Under the pieces are notes generated by a model, which did not search any database, had not been told where the DNA came from, and saw only the letters and a list, made by a program, of their open reading frames with translations. A program made the translations under genes and the position numbers. Shown piece by piece: positions 16,575 through 24,943 of a stretch of DNA of 64,000 bases (within the stretch, counting starts at the first letter, position 1; each line of letters begins with the position of its first letter). The stretch is from a virus: positions 1-64,000 of IMG/VR virus record IMGVR_UViG_3300045999_010308. One strand, given 5' to 3'.

Positions 16575-17850
16575 TTTGATTTATATTTAGTTTCTTAACA
16601 GGTTGTTTATTAGTTTCTTCATCGGTTAAATCAGAGTCAGTGTCTTCAACCTCCCCTCCTGATAGACCATCTATAGATTCACTCCATTCTGGCCACAGTA
16701 TCCGATATTTATTTTTAGCATTTTCGGCATAAAAATCTAACCCTTTTCTGAGAATGATTTCTGTATCAATTACCTGTTTGATAGCACCGCTAAGAAGCTG
16801 ACACCATCCGTATCTCATCCTAGAATAGCGACGATCAGGCGACCGGGATAACTCTTTAGTTCCCCCTTTTGATTCTAATCCTGGGAAGAAATAGGTCGGG
16901 AATCCAGGGATAATTAGCTTGTACCGGCATTGTAAAAGAGTATCAATTAACCCTGTTAAATCAGAGTTAAAATTAGTCATTTTGCGAATATCTTGTCCAG
17001 GATAGCTGAGAATATGGTCGGTTATTATTCCGCTTTTTCTACGGATTTCTAATTCTCGCTCATAAATTCTTTCTTGCTCGGTAGAAATACCTGGCATAAT
17101 ATGAAGCGTCGGGGAAACTCCTAAGTCATTGGATGCCCTAATCAAATTATCGAAAGCTTGTTTAACATCAGCCCAAGCATCTAAAGAAGCTAACCAAAGA
17201 GAGCGACCATAAAGAAAATCAGGTTCATGGCGAATATGGCAGATTTTATAGGGTTCAAAAAAATAATCAGGGTCAGACTCCGAAACGTATTTCCTTTGCT
17301 CAAACCCAATTAATTCCCCTTGATCTGTTTCTTTCCTAAACATCTCAAAGGTAGGCAAATAAAGAGCCTTTGCTACACCAAAATCCTTAGACTTGTTAGC
17401 AGATAAACCCTCTCGTTCAATACCTAACTCTAGAAAGCATTCTCCCTTCCCTAATGCCCATCTTAAGGCTTTCTTGAGTCTATCCCCACCAATCACATAG
17501 GTTGAAAAATTCTGCTTTCTCAACCTAATATCTTCTGCAATGGCAAACACTTCTGGGTTAATAGGAGTTTCTTCATCATCAAGGGTTTTGGCTACTACCC
17601 ATCCCTGATCATCTCCATCGTCAGATGCAAAGGTATCAGAAGCGGCCATGTCAAGGGCATGGATAACCTCATAGCACCATTGATTAAGTTCAATTAATTC
17701 TCTTGATATTCTTGGATCACGGATAGGATTTTCCGTAATCTCCAAATCGTACCGACGTGATACCGACACGATCCCCGGTGAAGTAAGGGATCGCTGAGAG
17801 CCTCTTAATTTGTCATCCTTTTTCTTCTTTTTTGCCATTAGAACTGCCAT
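16567..17850 (-). CDS. Phage portal protein
   Basis: 427 aa with a basic N-terminus (MAKKKKKDDKLRGSQRSL). A helix-rich body has VIHALDMAASDTFASDDGDDQGWVVAKTL, and LYGRSLWLASLDAWADVKQAFDNLIRASNDLGVSPTLHIMPG resembles the 'YG-S-l-----' wing and stem segments of DUF1073/SPP1-like portals. Its place upstream of head morphogenesis, protease and capsid genes supports the call. The portal would form the 12-subunit DNA-packaging vertex. The terminase expected before it is not in the adjacent sequence; upstream are a small gene and the endolysin instead. Confidence 0.72.
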   Translation of the reverse strand: MAVLMAKKKKKDDKLRGSQRSLTSPGIVSVSRRYDLEITENPIRDPRISRELIELNQWCYEVIHALDMAASDTFASDDGDDQGWVVAKTLDDEETPINPEVFAIAEDIRLRKQNFSTYVIGGDRLKKALRWALGKGECFLELGIEREGLSANKSKDFGVAKALYLPTFEMFRKETDQGELIGFEQRKYVSESDPDYFFEPYKICHIRHEPDFLYGRSLWLASLDAWADVKQAFDNLIRASNDLGVSPTLHIMPGISTEQERIYERELEIRRKSGIITDHILSYPGQDIRKMTNFNSDLTGLIDTLLQCRYKLIIPGFPTYFFPGLESKGGTKELSRSPDRRYSRMRYGWCQLLSGAIKQVIDTEIILRKGLDFYAENAKNKYRILWPEWSESIDGLSGGEVEDTDSDLTDEETNKQPVKKLNINQND

Positions 17851-17928
17851 GTACTATTTCTATGATATAAGAAAACAGACCATTTTGTTGATGGTCTGTC
17901 TTAAATCACCCAAGGAGAAATCTAAATA

Positions 17929-18195
17929 TTAAAAATATCTATCAAATGTCCCATCGCTCCGCAAAACTTTTCTTTCGTCAATGTCATCATCGGAAAAAAA
18001 TAAATCAGTAGTTAACGCTTTCATTAAAGCCTTAGCCGCAACATTAGATATTACAATTCCCACTTGTGAAGTCGCATCGACTATGTAATTATCTTCAATA
18101 GAGCAATAGGTAATTGTAATAATCTCGTAACAGTTAATAAATGCCGGATAACCTTCTACTGTCTCTAGTATTAACGGACGGTATTGTTTTCTCAT
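17929..18195 (-). CDS. Hypothetical protein between endolysin and portal
   Basis: 88 aa, beta-rich first half (RPLILETVEGYPAFINCYEIITITYCSIEDNYIVDATSQVGIVIS) and an acidic tail. A possible promoter motif, with TTGACAATTC on the minus strand at about 18233-18242, lies just upstream. Unknown function. Confidence 0.45.
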   Translation of the reverse strand: MRKQYRPLILETVEGYPAFINCYEIITITYCSIEDNYIVDATSQVGIVISNVAAKALMKALTTDLFFSDDDIDERKVLRSDGTFDRYF

Positions 18196-18250
18196 GACAA
18201 CCTCTAATTTTAACTAAATATTACAGGTTACTTTTTGAATTGTCAATATC

Positions 18251-19009
18251 TTAGATAAATCTTAAAGCCCTCTCATAATACCGTTTTCTTTCAGCTAGAC
18301 CATTTGTACCACCGTTGACACGACGGGTAATTTGTTCAACGGTTGCCCCACGGTCACACAGTTCGTTCATTTTGTTATTTTGCCACCAAAACCCAGAAGG
18401 TAAAAATAAATATTTTTCGCTAACATATCGCCACCCTTCCATAACACGCTGATCGCCTATATAGTTAGCAAATGCCTGATAATGGGTTCTGCCAGTCATT
18501 TGAATAGCATCTACACCTCTGAACTTTTTGCCGTCACCAGGTCTGGTATTCCCTAAGTCTTTTCGTCCTTCATAATTTGAGCCGTCGTGGATTTCTACCA
18601 TAAACCTTAAGCCAGCTGATTCATGGGCTATTTGGCTTAAAAAATGTCGAACTCTTTGTACTGTGGTAATGTCAAATCTCTTAAGGCACTCATCTAATTT
18701 TTGAAACTGAAAATCAGTAATTTTATCGTTAAGCCTATTAAACACACCCTCAACTTGATCCTTGCGGACTACCGAGGGATTAGGGTCGTCAAAGTGACTA
18801 GCAAAAGCGTACCAATTAAATTTACCCTCAATCGGAGGCTTTACTTCTAGTAAATAGTGATTTTTTTCTTTTTTGAGAATCTGATTATAAATTACTCTTT
18901 GTCCAGCTTTGATTGGGATTGTTCTAAAGTCTTGGGGAAGACTTTCAGAACTAGAGTCAATTAGGTGCGATTTTAATATAGTGTTGCGATTTGCCGTTAG
19001 GGATTTCAT
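18251..19009 (-). CDS. Endolysin with GH19 (chitinase/lysozyme-like) domain
   Basis: 252 aa. Residues about 1-85 are an N-terminal accessory domain (IPIKAGQRVIYNQILKKEKNHYLLEVKPPIEGKFNWYAFASHF, possibly a small cell-wall-binding fold). The catalytic domain starts near residue 95. LSQIAHESAGLRFMVE holds the GH19 catalytic Glu, followed by KFRGVDAIQMTGRTHYQAFANYIG ('G-G-iQlTGr-nY') and the C-terminal RRVNGGTNGLAERKRYYERAL. It would cut host peptidoglycan at lysis. The 134-aa membrane/coiled-coil gene upstream is the holin or spanin candidate. Confidence 0.85.
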   Translation of the reverse strand: MKSLTANRNTILKSHLIDSSSESLPQDFRTIPIKAGQRVIYNQILKKEKNHYLLEVKPPIEGKFNWYAFASHFDDPNPSVVRKDQVEGVFNRLNDKITDFQFQKLDECLKRFDITTVQRVRHFLSQIAHESAGLRFMVEIHDGSNYEGRKDLGNTRPGDGKKFRGVDAIQMTGRTHYQAFANYIGDQRVMEGWRYVSEKYLFLPSGFWWQNNKMNELCDRGATVEQITRRVNGGTNGLAERKRYYERALRFI

Positions 19010-19040
19010 GGTAATTTAGTTAATAAAGTTGACAATTCTG

Positions 19041-19445
19041 TTAAGATTTATGTTCAAGTATTCCGATTCGTATATCAAATTCTTCCTGTTTTTTGCGAAT
19101 TGCTTCTATTTGATTAGAAATAGAAGAGAAAGTTTCTTGTTTCGCTTTAATAAGGCTTATCTCTTTGTCAAGTTGCGCTGTTAATATAGTCAGTTTTTCT
19201 ATCCCTGTTGATAGTCTTTCGACCATTTTCTCTAGCTTTTGCTCAAGAGATTCCATCTTCTTTGATGTTTTCTCAAAAGTTTCGTGATCAAGTTCTTTGG
19301 CCTGTGATTTGGTATTTCTTGAAAACATACTAAGTAATGCTATTGCGATAGCCACAACAGTGCCAATGTCATTAAGACTTATTTTTAGACCATGATTTTC
19401 GACATAGGGGGGATGGCTTTGGCTGGCAACAGAAATATAATACAT
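19041..19445 (-). CDS. Holin/spanin candidate: membrane segment plus coiled coil
   Basis: 134 aa. Residues 22-42 (LNDIGTVVAIAIALLSMFSR) form one transmembrane helix. Residues 60-130 are a long coiled coil (TFEKTSKKMESLEQKLEKMVERLSTGIEKLTILTAQLDKEISLIKAKQ). It is adjacent to the endolysin in the same direction with 31 bp between them. The topology suits a lysis-accessory protein such as an inner-membrane spanin subunit or a holin; sequence alone does not decide which. Confidence 0.5.
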   Translation of the reverse strand: MYYISVASQSHPPYVENHGLKISLNDIGTVVAIAIALLSMFSRNTKSQAKELDHETFEKTSKKMESLEQKLEKMVERLSTGIEKLTILTAQLDKEISLIKAKQETFSSISNQIEAIRKKQEEFDIRIGILEHKS

Positions 19446-19524
19446 GGCAGAAGGGGAACATTAATAAAACTATTCTACAGTTTTTACTGTTATTTATGAA
19501 TTCAAATTAATTCTTTAGAAAAAC

Positions 19525-22500
19525 TTAGCTTTGCTTTGGAGAACTTAACAAAAAGTCATTTCCAGGCATAAAGTTGCCAAAACTGGGGATATTGCCAAAA
19601 TTTATAGTATTATTCCAAGTGTTTTTACAAGTATTGTAAGTTTTGTCACAGCCGGCTGTAAGGATTACGCCATCGTGGGTAGCTACGGGGCCAGATGCTT
19701 CAGTAAATAACTGAATATTAGTTTTACCTCCAAATATTGAAACAGTTCGGTAGATTGCGTAAGTAGCTGATTTATTTGCCCCGTCTGTAAATGTGCATTT
19801 TCCCCAAGCAAGATTTTGGTATTCTCCCCACACCTCAAAGTCTCTCCGACCATTAACACCAGCAACCTGAGTTTCGTAAAATGGTACTTGTTTACGGCAT
19901 CCTGAGTTATCACCGTTATCCTGTCCAAAAGCCCATTGGCAAAAAGGTGATGTTTTTTGATCTCTACTTTGCCTTAAATTAATACTAGAGCCAGTAAGAT
20001 TTTCAAGTGTATAGCTTTCGCCACCAAGTGATTTAATTTCTCCCACATAACCTATTTGTATTTGCTCGTCTGGAAGATCTAAAAGTGAATTAGGTAGGTT
20101 TCTCCAGTCAACAACTGCTGTAATAATTCGAGCTTCTCTAAATTTATTAGAAAAAAGTAAATTTTCGTCAATATTATCACTAAAAGCACCTCTATATTCC
20201 TGATTATCCGATTGTATTCCCAATCGTTTTTCCATTGCAGTCGGATCAAGAGATTGCTTTGCTCGAAATACTACCCCGCCAATTTTTAAGTCTTGGGAAA
20301 AATTCGTATAACCGAGATTTTCTCCGTTTGTAAGTTCAATTAAAACGCAATAACACAGCGTTAGAACAGGATTCGCGAAAAAATCTTCTAGCCCTGAATC
20401 TTGTTGTATTCCCTCGGTAAATCTCCTGATCTGTAATTCTCCAAGTGAATAAATCTGTAAAGAGGATTGGTTTTGGTAGCTCAAAGAGACAGAGTTGAAT
20501 CGGGACAAAATTGATAAATTGTTAACTAAATCAGGATAACGAAATGTCGCTCCTGAACCCTTGGCACACAACCATAGGGCAATCAAATAATCAATATCTT
20601 TTTGAGATAAAGTTTTTCTTTGTTGTAAAGAGCTAATGTCAGAGGGAATATTTCTCCGAGAAAATCTTTTTCTTTCTCCACTAGATAAACTAATAATATT
20701 TGTCTCAAATTTAGGAGAAATTGTACACCTTTTAGTCAAATTTAAATTAAAATCGTGATTTAAGTCCGAAGAAAAAACATCGCTAGGTAGCAATGCAATT
20801 TCAGGCTCAATTCTTGATTCTCGTAAAATTAATTTTGGGATAGAAAAAATAGCGTTATCTCTATTTTTTGTAATAGGTTGATAATCTAATTTATCTTCTT
20901 CAAAATGACATAATACCTTAAAAGTGCCTTCCCAAGTTAATTTGGGGCTACTAGGAGGTGGATTGTTGAAAACTATTTTACCAGGAGCTACTATATATTC
21001 CGACGGTGGTATCTCTGTAGTTCCTTGATAAATTTTTAGGTTGTCAATATCTGGGTAAAGAATAGGCCTGTAATGCACGTTGTCGCCGCAGGAATATGTT
21101 TTGATCAAAATAAATTCTGTATTTACTCCATTGTGTTCTGGGCTAAATATTCCTTCTGTGGGGGATGTTGAAGCAGTGAGATTAAATTTACTGGTGATAA
21201 ACATTCCGAAAACGTTATCATCATTGCTTGGGTTCACTGTTTTTAAGCTAAGGAAAGTATCTCCTGGCTGGATAAAAGGAGTGGTACTAGCGCTATTGCC
21301 AAGAGCAAGGTTATAGTATTCGTCGTCTGGATTCCCAACCCCAAAAGGATTGGGCTGAATCGTCGGATTTGGATTGGCAGGATTATCGCCTATCCCCCCA
21401 ACAGTTATCAAACTTCCATCTGCCGATGTTTGACCAGTAGTGCGGTCATCCGCTCCCCCTGCACTTGTAGTTAAACGTCGATTATTGGTTGAGTTAGTAG
21501 TTACGTCAATTACGGTAAATTGCTGCTGCCCCAAGACTGGCTGATGGCTATGACTAGAGGCAAGTGAAACCAGAAAATCTCCCCCAGTGTAAGGACTGGC
21601 AAAATTAAACTGGAACGTGTCTCCTTCGGTGGACAGTTCTCCGTCTAAGATAACCGAGGTAAAACCTTGGGTAGAAGGATTACTATAGGCAACGACAAGA
21701 ACCGCCCCATCGTTAGTTAGGTTTGGAGAAGGAGGCCCGTTTTCAACGATAGTAAAGTTTTGCAATCCCCCCGTAAAAGAAGAGGCGATGATACTGGTGA
21801 CATCCCAAAGGACGGTAGTGGCTAGGTTGTTATTCTGACTAAGAATAGTTGCTGAATCTAAGGAAAGTGTATTCCCATTAAAAGTTACTCCGTAAACTGA
21901 ACTTTTATCCCAGACGGAAACAGCATAGAGATAAGCCCTCTCAATAGTAGAACCCGTGGGTATATTGGCTTGAATAACTCCACTATTAGTTGTACTACCG
22001 AAACCGTCAATAGAAAGGGCAGCGTTGGGAATGACATTTCGTACCATCAAATCACCCATCAAACTGGTGGCAGCAGTGGCAGCACTCAATAGGCCTTTTA
22101 CCTGATAATCAGAAAGGTCACGATAAAGAAAATCTTTTTTTGATCCTTTCATTTCTTCATGAAAGTCGAGAATGGCATTTAAATCATCAGATTGTAACGT
22201 AGTTCGAGCAAGATTGAACACTCTAATAGGGCTAGACCATTCCACTATTCGTTGTTCTGCCCCTTCTGTGTTTTCTAGTAAAGAATTAGAAAACTGAATT
22301 TCTGTTTGATAGTCTTTGTCTGGAATAATAGGAAATTCAGGAATATTTACTGGGTAAGGATCATCAGGAAAATCAACTGGATCAGTGACACGAATAATGT
22401 CAATTACTGTAACATCATAAGCTAGTTTTTTGGGTTCGCTTACAGTACCAGAATAAGTGTAATTTTTACTGGTTCTCTCTAAAGAGATTGTGTCGGCAAT

Positions 22501-22737
22501 TGAACCAGTGTAACGAGAGTTATACTGATTTTCTGGAATAGAGAAAATACTTACTTGTTGACCGTATTTGCTAATTATTTTCCAAAATTGACCAAATAGA
22601 TTAATTCCACCAACAGGCTTTAATGTCGGTTCTTTGTCCCACGAAACCGGTATACCAGTACGCCAAAATATGGGATTATCTTGACTCCCATTTAAGCTTT
22701 TTTCTCTAGCAGTTCCAAAAACGTGATAATAAATCAT
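19525..22737 (-). CDS. Fused tail-tip hub protein: DUF2460 plus DUF2163, with an inserted beta domain
   Basis: 1070 aa. Residues about 90-215 (FPDDPYPVNIPEFPIIPDKDYQTEIQFSN...LARTTLQSDDLNAILDFHEEMKG) match DUF2460, the GTA gp12-type distal tail protein. The C-terminal 270 residues (CYCVLIELTNGENLGYTNFSQDL...FREARIITAVVDWRNL...FCQWAFGQDNGDNSGCRKQ) match DUF2163, the GTA gp13-type hub. Between them about 300 residues form an Ig-like/lectin-type beta domain (NIPTGSTIERAYLYAVSVWD...). These are normally two genes; here they are one. It should build the tail tip with NlpC/P60 and the GTA gp15-like protein at 37967. Confidence 0.75.
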   Translation of the reverse strand: MIYYHVFGTAREKSLNGSQDNPIFWRTGIPVSWDKEPTLKPVGGINLFGQFWKIISKYGQQVSIFSIPENQYNSRYTGSIADTISLERTSKNYTYSGTVSEPKKLAYDVTVIDIIRVTDPVDFPDDPYPVNIPEFPIIPDKDYQTEIQFSNSLLENTEGAEQRIVEWSSPIRVFNLARTTLQSDDLNAILDFHEEMKGSKKDFLYRDLSDYQVKGLLSAATAATSLMGDLMVRNVIPNAALSIDGFGSTTNSGVIQANIPTGSTIERAYLYAVSVWDKSSVYGVTFNGNTLSLDSATILSQNNNLATTVLWDVTSIIASSFTGGLQNFTIVENGPPSPNLTNDGAVLVVAYSNPSTQGFTSVILDGELSTEGDTFQFNFASPYTGGDFLVSLASSHSHQPVLGQQQFTVIDVTTNSTNNRRLTTSAGGADDRTTGQTSADGSLITVGGIGDNPANPNPTIQPNPFGVGNPDDEYYNLALGNSASTTPFIQPGDTFLSLKTVNPSNDDNVFGMFITSKFNLTASTSPTEGIFSPEHNGVNTEFILIKTYSCGDNVHYRPILYPDIDNLKIYQGTTEIPPSEYIVAPGKIVFNNPPPSSPKLTWEGTFKVLCHFEEDKLDYQPITKNRDNAIFSIPKLILRESRIEPEIALLPSDVFSSDLNHDFNLNLTKRCTISPKFETNIISLSSGERKRFSRRNIPSDISSLQQRKTLSQKDIDYLIALWLCAKGSGATFRYPDLVNNLSILSRFNSVSLSYQNQSSLQIYSLGELQIRRFTEGIQQDSGLEDFFANPVLTLCYCVLIELTNGENLGYTNFSQDLKIGGVVFRAKQSLDPTAMEKRLGIQSDNQEYRGAFSDNIDENLLFSNKFREARIITAVVDWRNLPNSLLDLPDEQIQIGYVGEIKSLGGESYTLENLTGSSINLRQSRDQKTSPFCQWAFGQDNGDNSGCRKQVPFYETQVAGVNGRRDFEVWGEYQNLAWGKCTFTDGANKSATYAIYRTVSIFGGKTNIQLFTEASGPVATHDGVILTAGCDKTYNTCKNTWNNTINFGNIPSFGNFMPGNDFLLSSPKQS

Positions 22738-22738
22738 A

Positions 22739-23599
22739 CTAAACTAATCCCTCAGTCCATACTCGCGTTAAAACTCTTTCATTGCCTATCTCTGCCACAC
22801 AAATCCAAAAAGGGTTATCGCTTCCATCAGGGTCAACTCCAGTATTGCGAATAACTTGACCTAATGGAATAGCTTGATTTACTTTTATAAGGTTGTGTGC
22901 TATTCCTATGGCTCTGTTAGGAGAAGCATTATCCCTAAAAACGTAATCTGTAGCGTCAGCACCTGGAGTTGATGTTTGGCAAGTTATGCCGTAATTATCA
23001 TTTAAGATAAGGGGTTCTCTTATTGTTTGGTTTTCAGATGCAACCCTAGCCGCTTGGTTGATGCTATGAGAGCGATATAATCCGCAAATATTTCTAAATC
23101 TGCTAGTCTCAGTATATAAACCTTGTTTTGTCCATCCTGCATAAAAAAATCTATATAAACCGAAATTATAGGCTCCCCCATTATTTGATACTGCAAAATA
23201 GCAAATAGATTCGGAATTGGCTACCATGTAAATATAAGCAGTTGAAACATTTAAAGTGTTTGAAAAGAAGCTACTATCGCTAACACCTATGGATTGGCTA
23301 TTACCATTAGCGGAGCCAGATTTTATCCTCAGATTATTACGTCCAGTCTCATTTTCCCCTATCCCAACTTTAAATCTCCAATTAGCAGAACTGGAAGTTG
23401 ATGTAATGTTTCCCGTCAAAGATTCATTTGTGGACGGCGGCCTAATATAAATGGCATCAGTTCCGTCAACAAAAAAGTTGCCAGCACCAAAAGCTGTTGT
23501 GCAAAAATTAGTTAAATCAGTCGATGTGATGCCCGCTTGTCCTAGTGTCAAGGAGCGTTCGTTAAAGTAGGTATTCCCAATATTGTCTTGGTTTATCAT
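22739..23599 (-). CDS. Probable tail-tip or receptor-associated structural protein
   Basis: 286 aa, beta-rich and Asn/Ser-rich (SANWRFKVGIGENETGRNNLRIKSGSANGNSQSIGVSDSSFFS...). No family recognised. It overlaps the upstream 54-aa gene by 4 bp and is followed one base later by the fused hub gene. Such composition and context suggest an adhesion or fibre accessory protein. Confidence 0.5.
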   Translation of the reverse strand: MINQDNIGNTYFNERSLTLGQAGITSTDLTNFCTTAFGAGNFFVDGTDAIYIRPPSTNESLTGNITSTSSSANWRFKVGIGENETGRNNLRIKSGSANGNSQSIGVSDSSFFSNTLNVSTAYIYMVANSESICYFAVSNNGGAYNFGLYRFFYAGWTKQGLYTETSRFRNICGLYRSHSINQAARVASENQTIREPLILNDNYGITCQTSTPGADATDYVFRDNASPNRAIGIAHNLIKVNQAIPLGQVIRNTGVDPDGSDNPFWICVAEIGNERVLTRVWTEGLV

Positions 23600-23760
23600 G
23601 GTGTTCTATTGAATTGGTTAATATCTTGAGCGCAATATAAGAAAGTCCCACCGACTAATATTGGTGGTCGCCATGCTTGTATTTGAGAATTTGCAAGTTG
23701 GCAATAAGTAAATTCTCCGTAAAGAGATGTAAGAGAGGGGAAAAATAACCATCTAGACAT
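23596..23760 (-). CDS. Small tail-operon protein (54 aa)
   Basis: ATG at 23758-23760, TGA at 23596-23598. The product MSRWLFFPSLTSLYGEFTYCQLANSQIQAW... overlaps the DUF2793 fibre gene stop upstream and the start of the next gene downstream (ATGA), so it is flanked on both sides by coupled frames. Aromatic-rich; unknown role. Confidence 0.5.
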   Translation of the reverse strand: MSRWLFFPSLTSLYGEFTYCQLANSQIQAWRPPILVGGTFLYCAQDINQFNRTP

Positions 23761-24943
23761 ATTTTCTTCCTATAGTAAAAAATAAATGTTTAGGGTTATT
23801 AACAGCAGAAACAACAAGTTCTAACCTGTCTCCTATGTCAAGAAGATTCCCTGTTGTTACGGGAACAGTTAATCGAGTAGAAGTAATAGATAAATTATTC
23901 AATCCAGAAATATTTATTCCATTAATGCTAACCGATATAGTAGCTGTACCAGATTCAGATACGGCACTAAAGCTTAGGATGTTATACCCTTTTAATAAAG
24001 CGAAATCAAGAGGATAAGTTTGAACAATAGGAGATTCTATGTCCCCAGAATATTGTTCTGTATTATCATTAATCTGATTTTGGATTTTGCCTAACGCAAT
24101 CAACAGTGTATCAGTAGCAGTTATTGCGCCACCAGTAGCTGTTGACAATCCAGTTAATACGGTTGTTAAAATATTTCCACTCAAATTAATATTAATACTA
24201 TTAATCTGATTTTGGATTTTGCCTAACGCAATCAACAGTGTATCAGTAGCAGTTATTGCGCCACCAGTAGCTGTTGACAATCCAGTTAATACGGTTGTTA
24301 AAATATTTCCACTCAAATTAATATTAATACTATTAATCTGATTTTGGATTTTGCCTAACGCAATCAACAGTGTATCAGTAGCAGTTATTGCGCCACCAGT
24401 AGTTATATTTAAAGCCGTCAATGAAGTTGACAAAACTTTTGAGAAAAAACCGAAGAATCCTTTATTTCCTGATTCTTTCCCGTAGAAAGTATCATTACTA
24501 GGATTCCCTACAATTTCATCAGCTCTAGCCACTGTCCCGAACGATGATCCCCCGTAATCAGCGATAAGCATATCCCCCCCCGCGACTGAGGTTCGCCAAT
24601 CTATACCATCAAAAAATATTATTTCTCCAGAAACAGAAAAAACTGTTAATCCAGTAAAAGGCTGCCAGAATTTCCAAGTTCCTGTAGGTAATCCATTCAA
24701 GCCAATTACGGGATAAGCTATCTGATTAGTTTTTCCCGCCCATGCCCCAGTAGCTCCTGCGGGGACAATATAGTAGCTATCTATACTTTGAGGAATTGGG
24801 GGTGTGGTAAGGGTATAGGAAAGAATAGGCGCGGAGCCTATAGAAATAAGTCTAAATAGCTCGTTAGCTATTTGTTCCTTGTATTCCTGGGAAGATGCCA
24901 GTAATAATCCATTAGAGCCGAATATTGTCCCAGCCATCTCCAA
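23753..24943 (-). CDS. Tail fibre / DUF2793-type protein with 44-residue tandem repeats
   Basis: 396 aa. Residues about 40-125 (PQSIDSYYIVPAGATGAWAGKTNQIAYPVIGLNGLPTGTWKFWQPFTGLTVFSVSGEIIFFDGIDWR) match DUF2793, found in phage and GTA fibre/host-specificity proteins. Next come repeats of a 44-residue segment (ATGGAITATDTLLIALGKIQNQINSININ...), coded by 132-bp tandem units. The C-terminal 90 residues are a beta-sandwich tip (SFSAVSESGTATISVSINGINISG). It would be a trimeric fibre with a repeat shaft. Its 5' end overlaps the helicase gene by 32 bp. Confidence 0.7.
   Translation of the reverse strand: MEMAGTIFGSNGLLLASSQEYKEQIANELFRLISIGSAPILSYTLTTPPIPQSIDSYYIVPAGATGAWAGKTNQIAYPVIGLNGLPTGTWKFWQPFTGLTVFSVSGEIIFFDGIDWRTSVAGGDMLIADYGGSSFGTVARADEIVGNPSNDTFYGKESGNKGFFGFFSKVLSTSLTALNITTGGAITATDTLLIALGKIQNQINSININLSGNILTTVLTGLSTATGGAITATDTLLIALGKIQNQINSININLSGNILTTVLTGLSTATGGAITATDTLLIALGKIQNQINDNTEQYSGDIESPIVQTYPLDFALLKGYNILSFSAVSESGTATISVSINGINISGLNNLSITSTRLTVPVTTGNLLDIGDRLELVVSAVNNPKHLFFTIGRKYV
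24071..24403 (-). repeat. 132-bp tandem repeats coding the fibre shaft
   Basis: Units begin at 24071, 24203 and 24335 with exact 132-bp spacing (44 codons). The first two appear identical; the third is partial (about 69 bp). The near-perfect identity suggests recent unequal recombination in the fibre gene. Confidence 0.9.
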
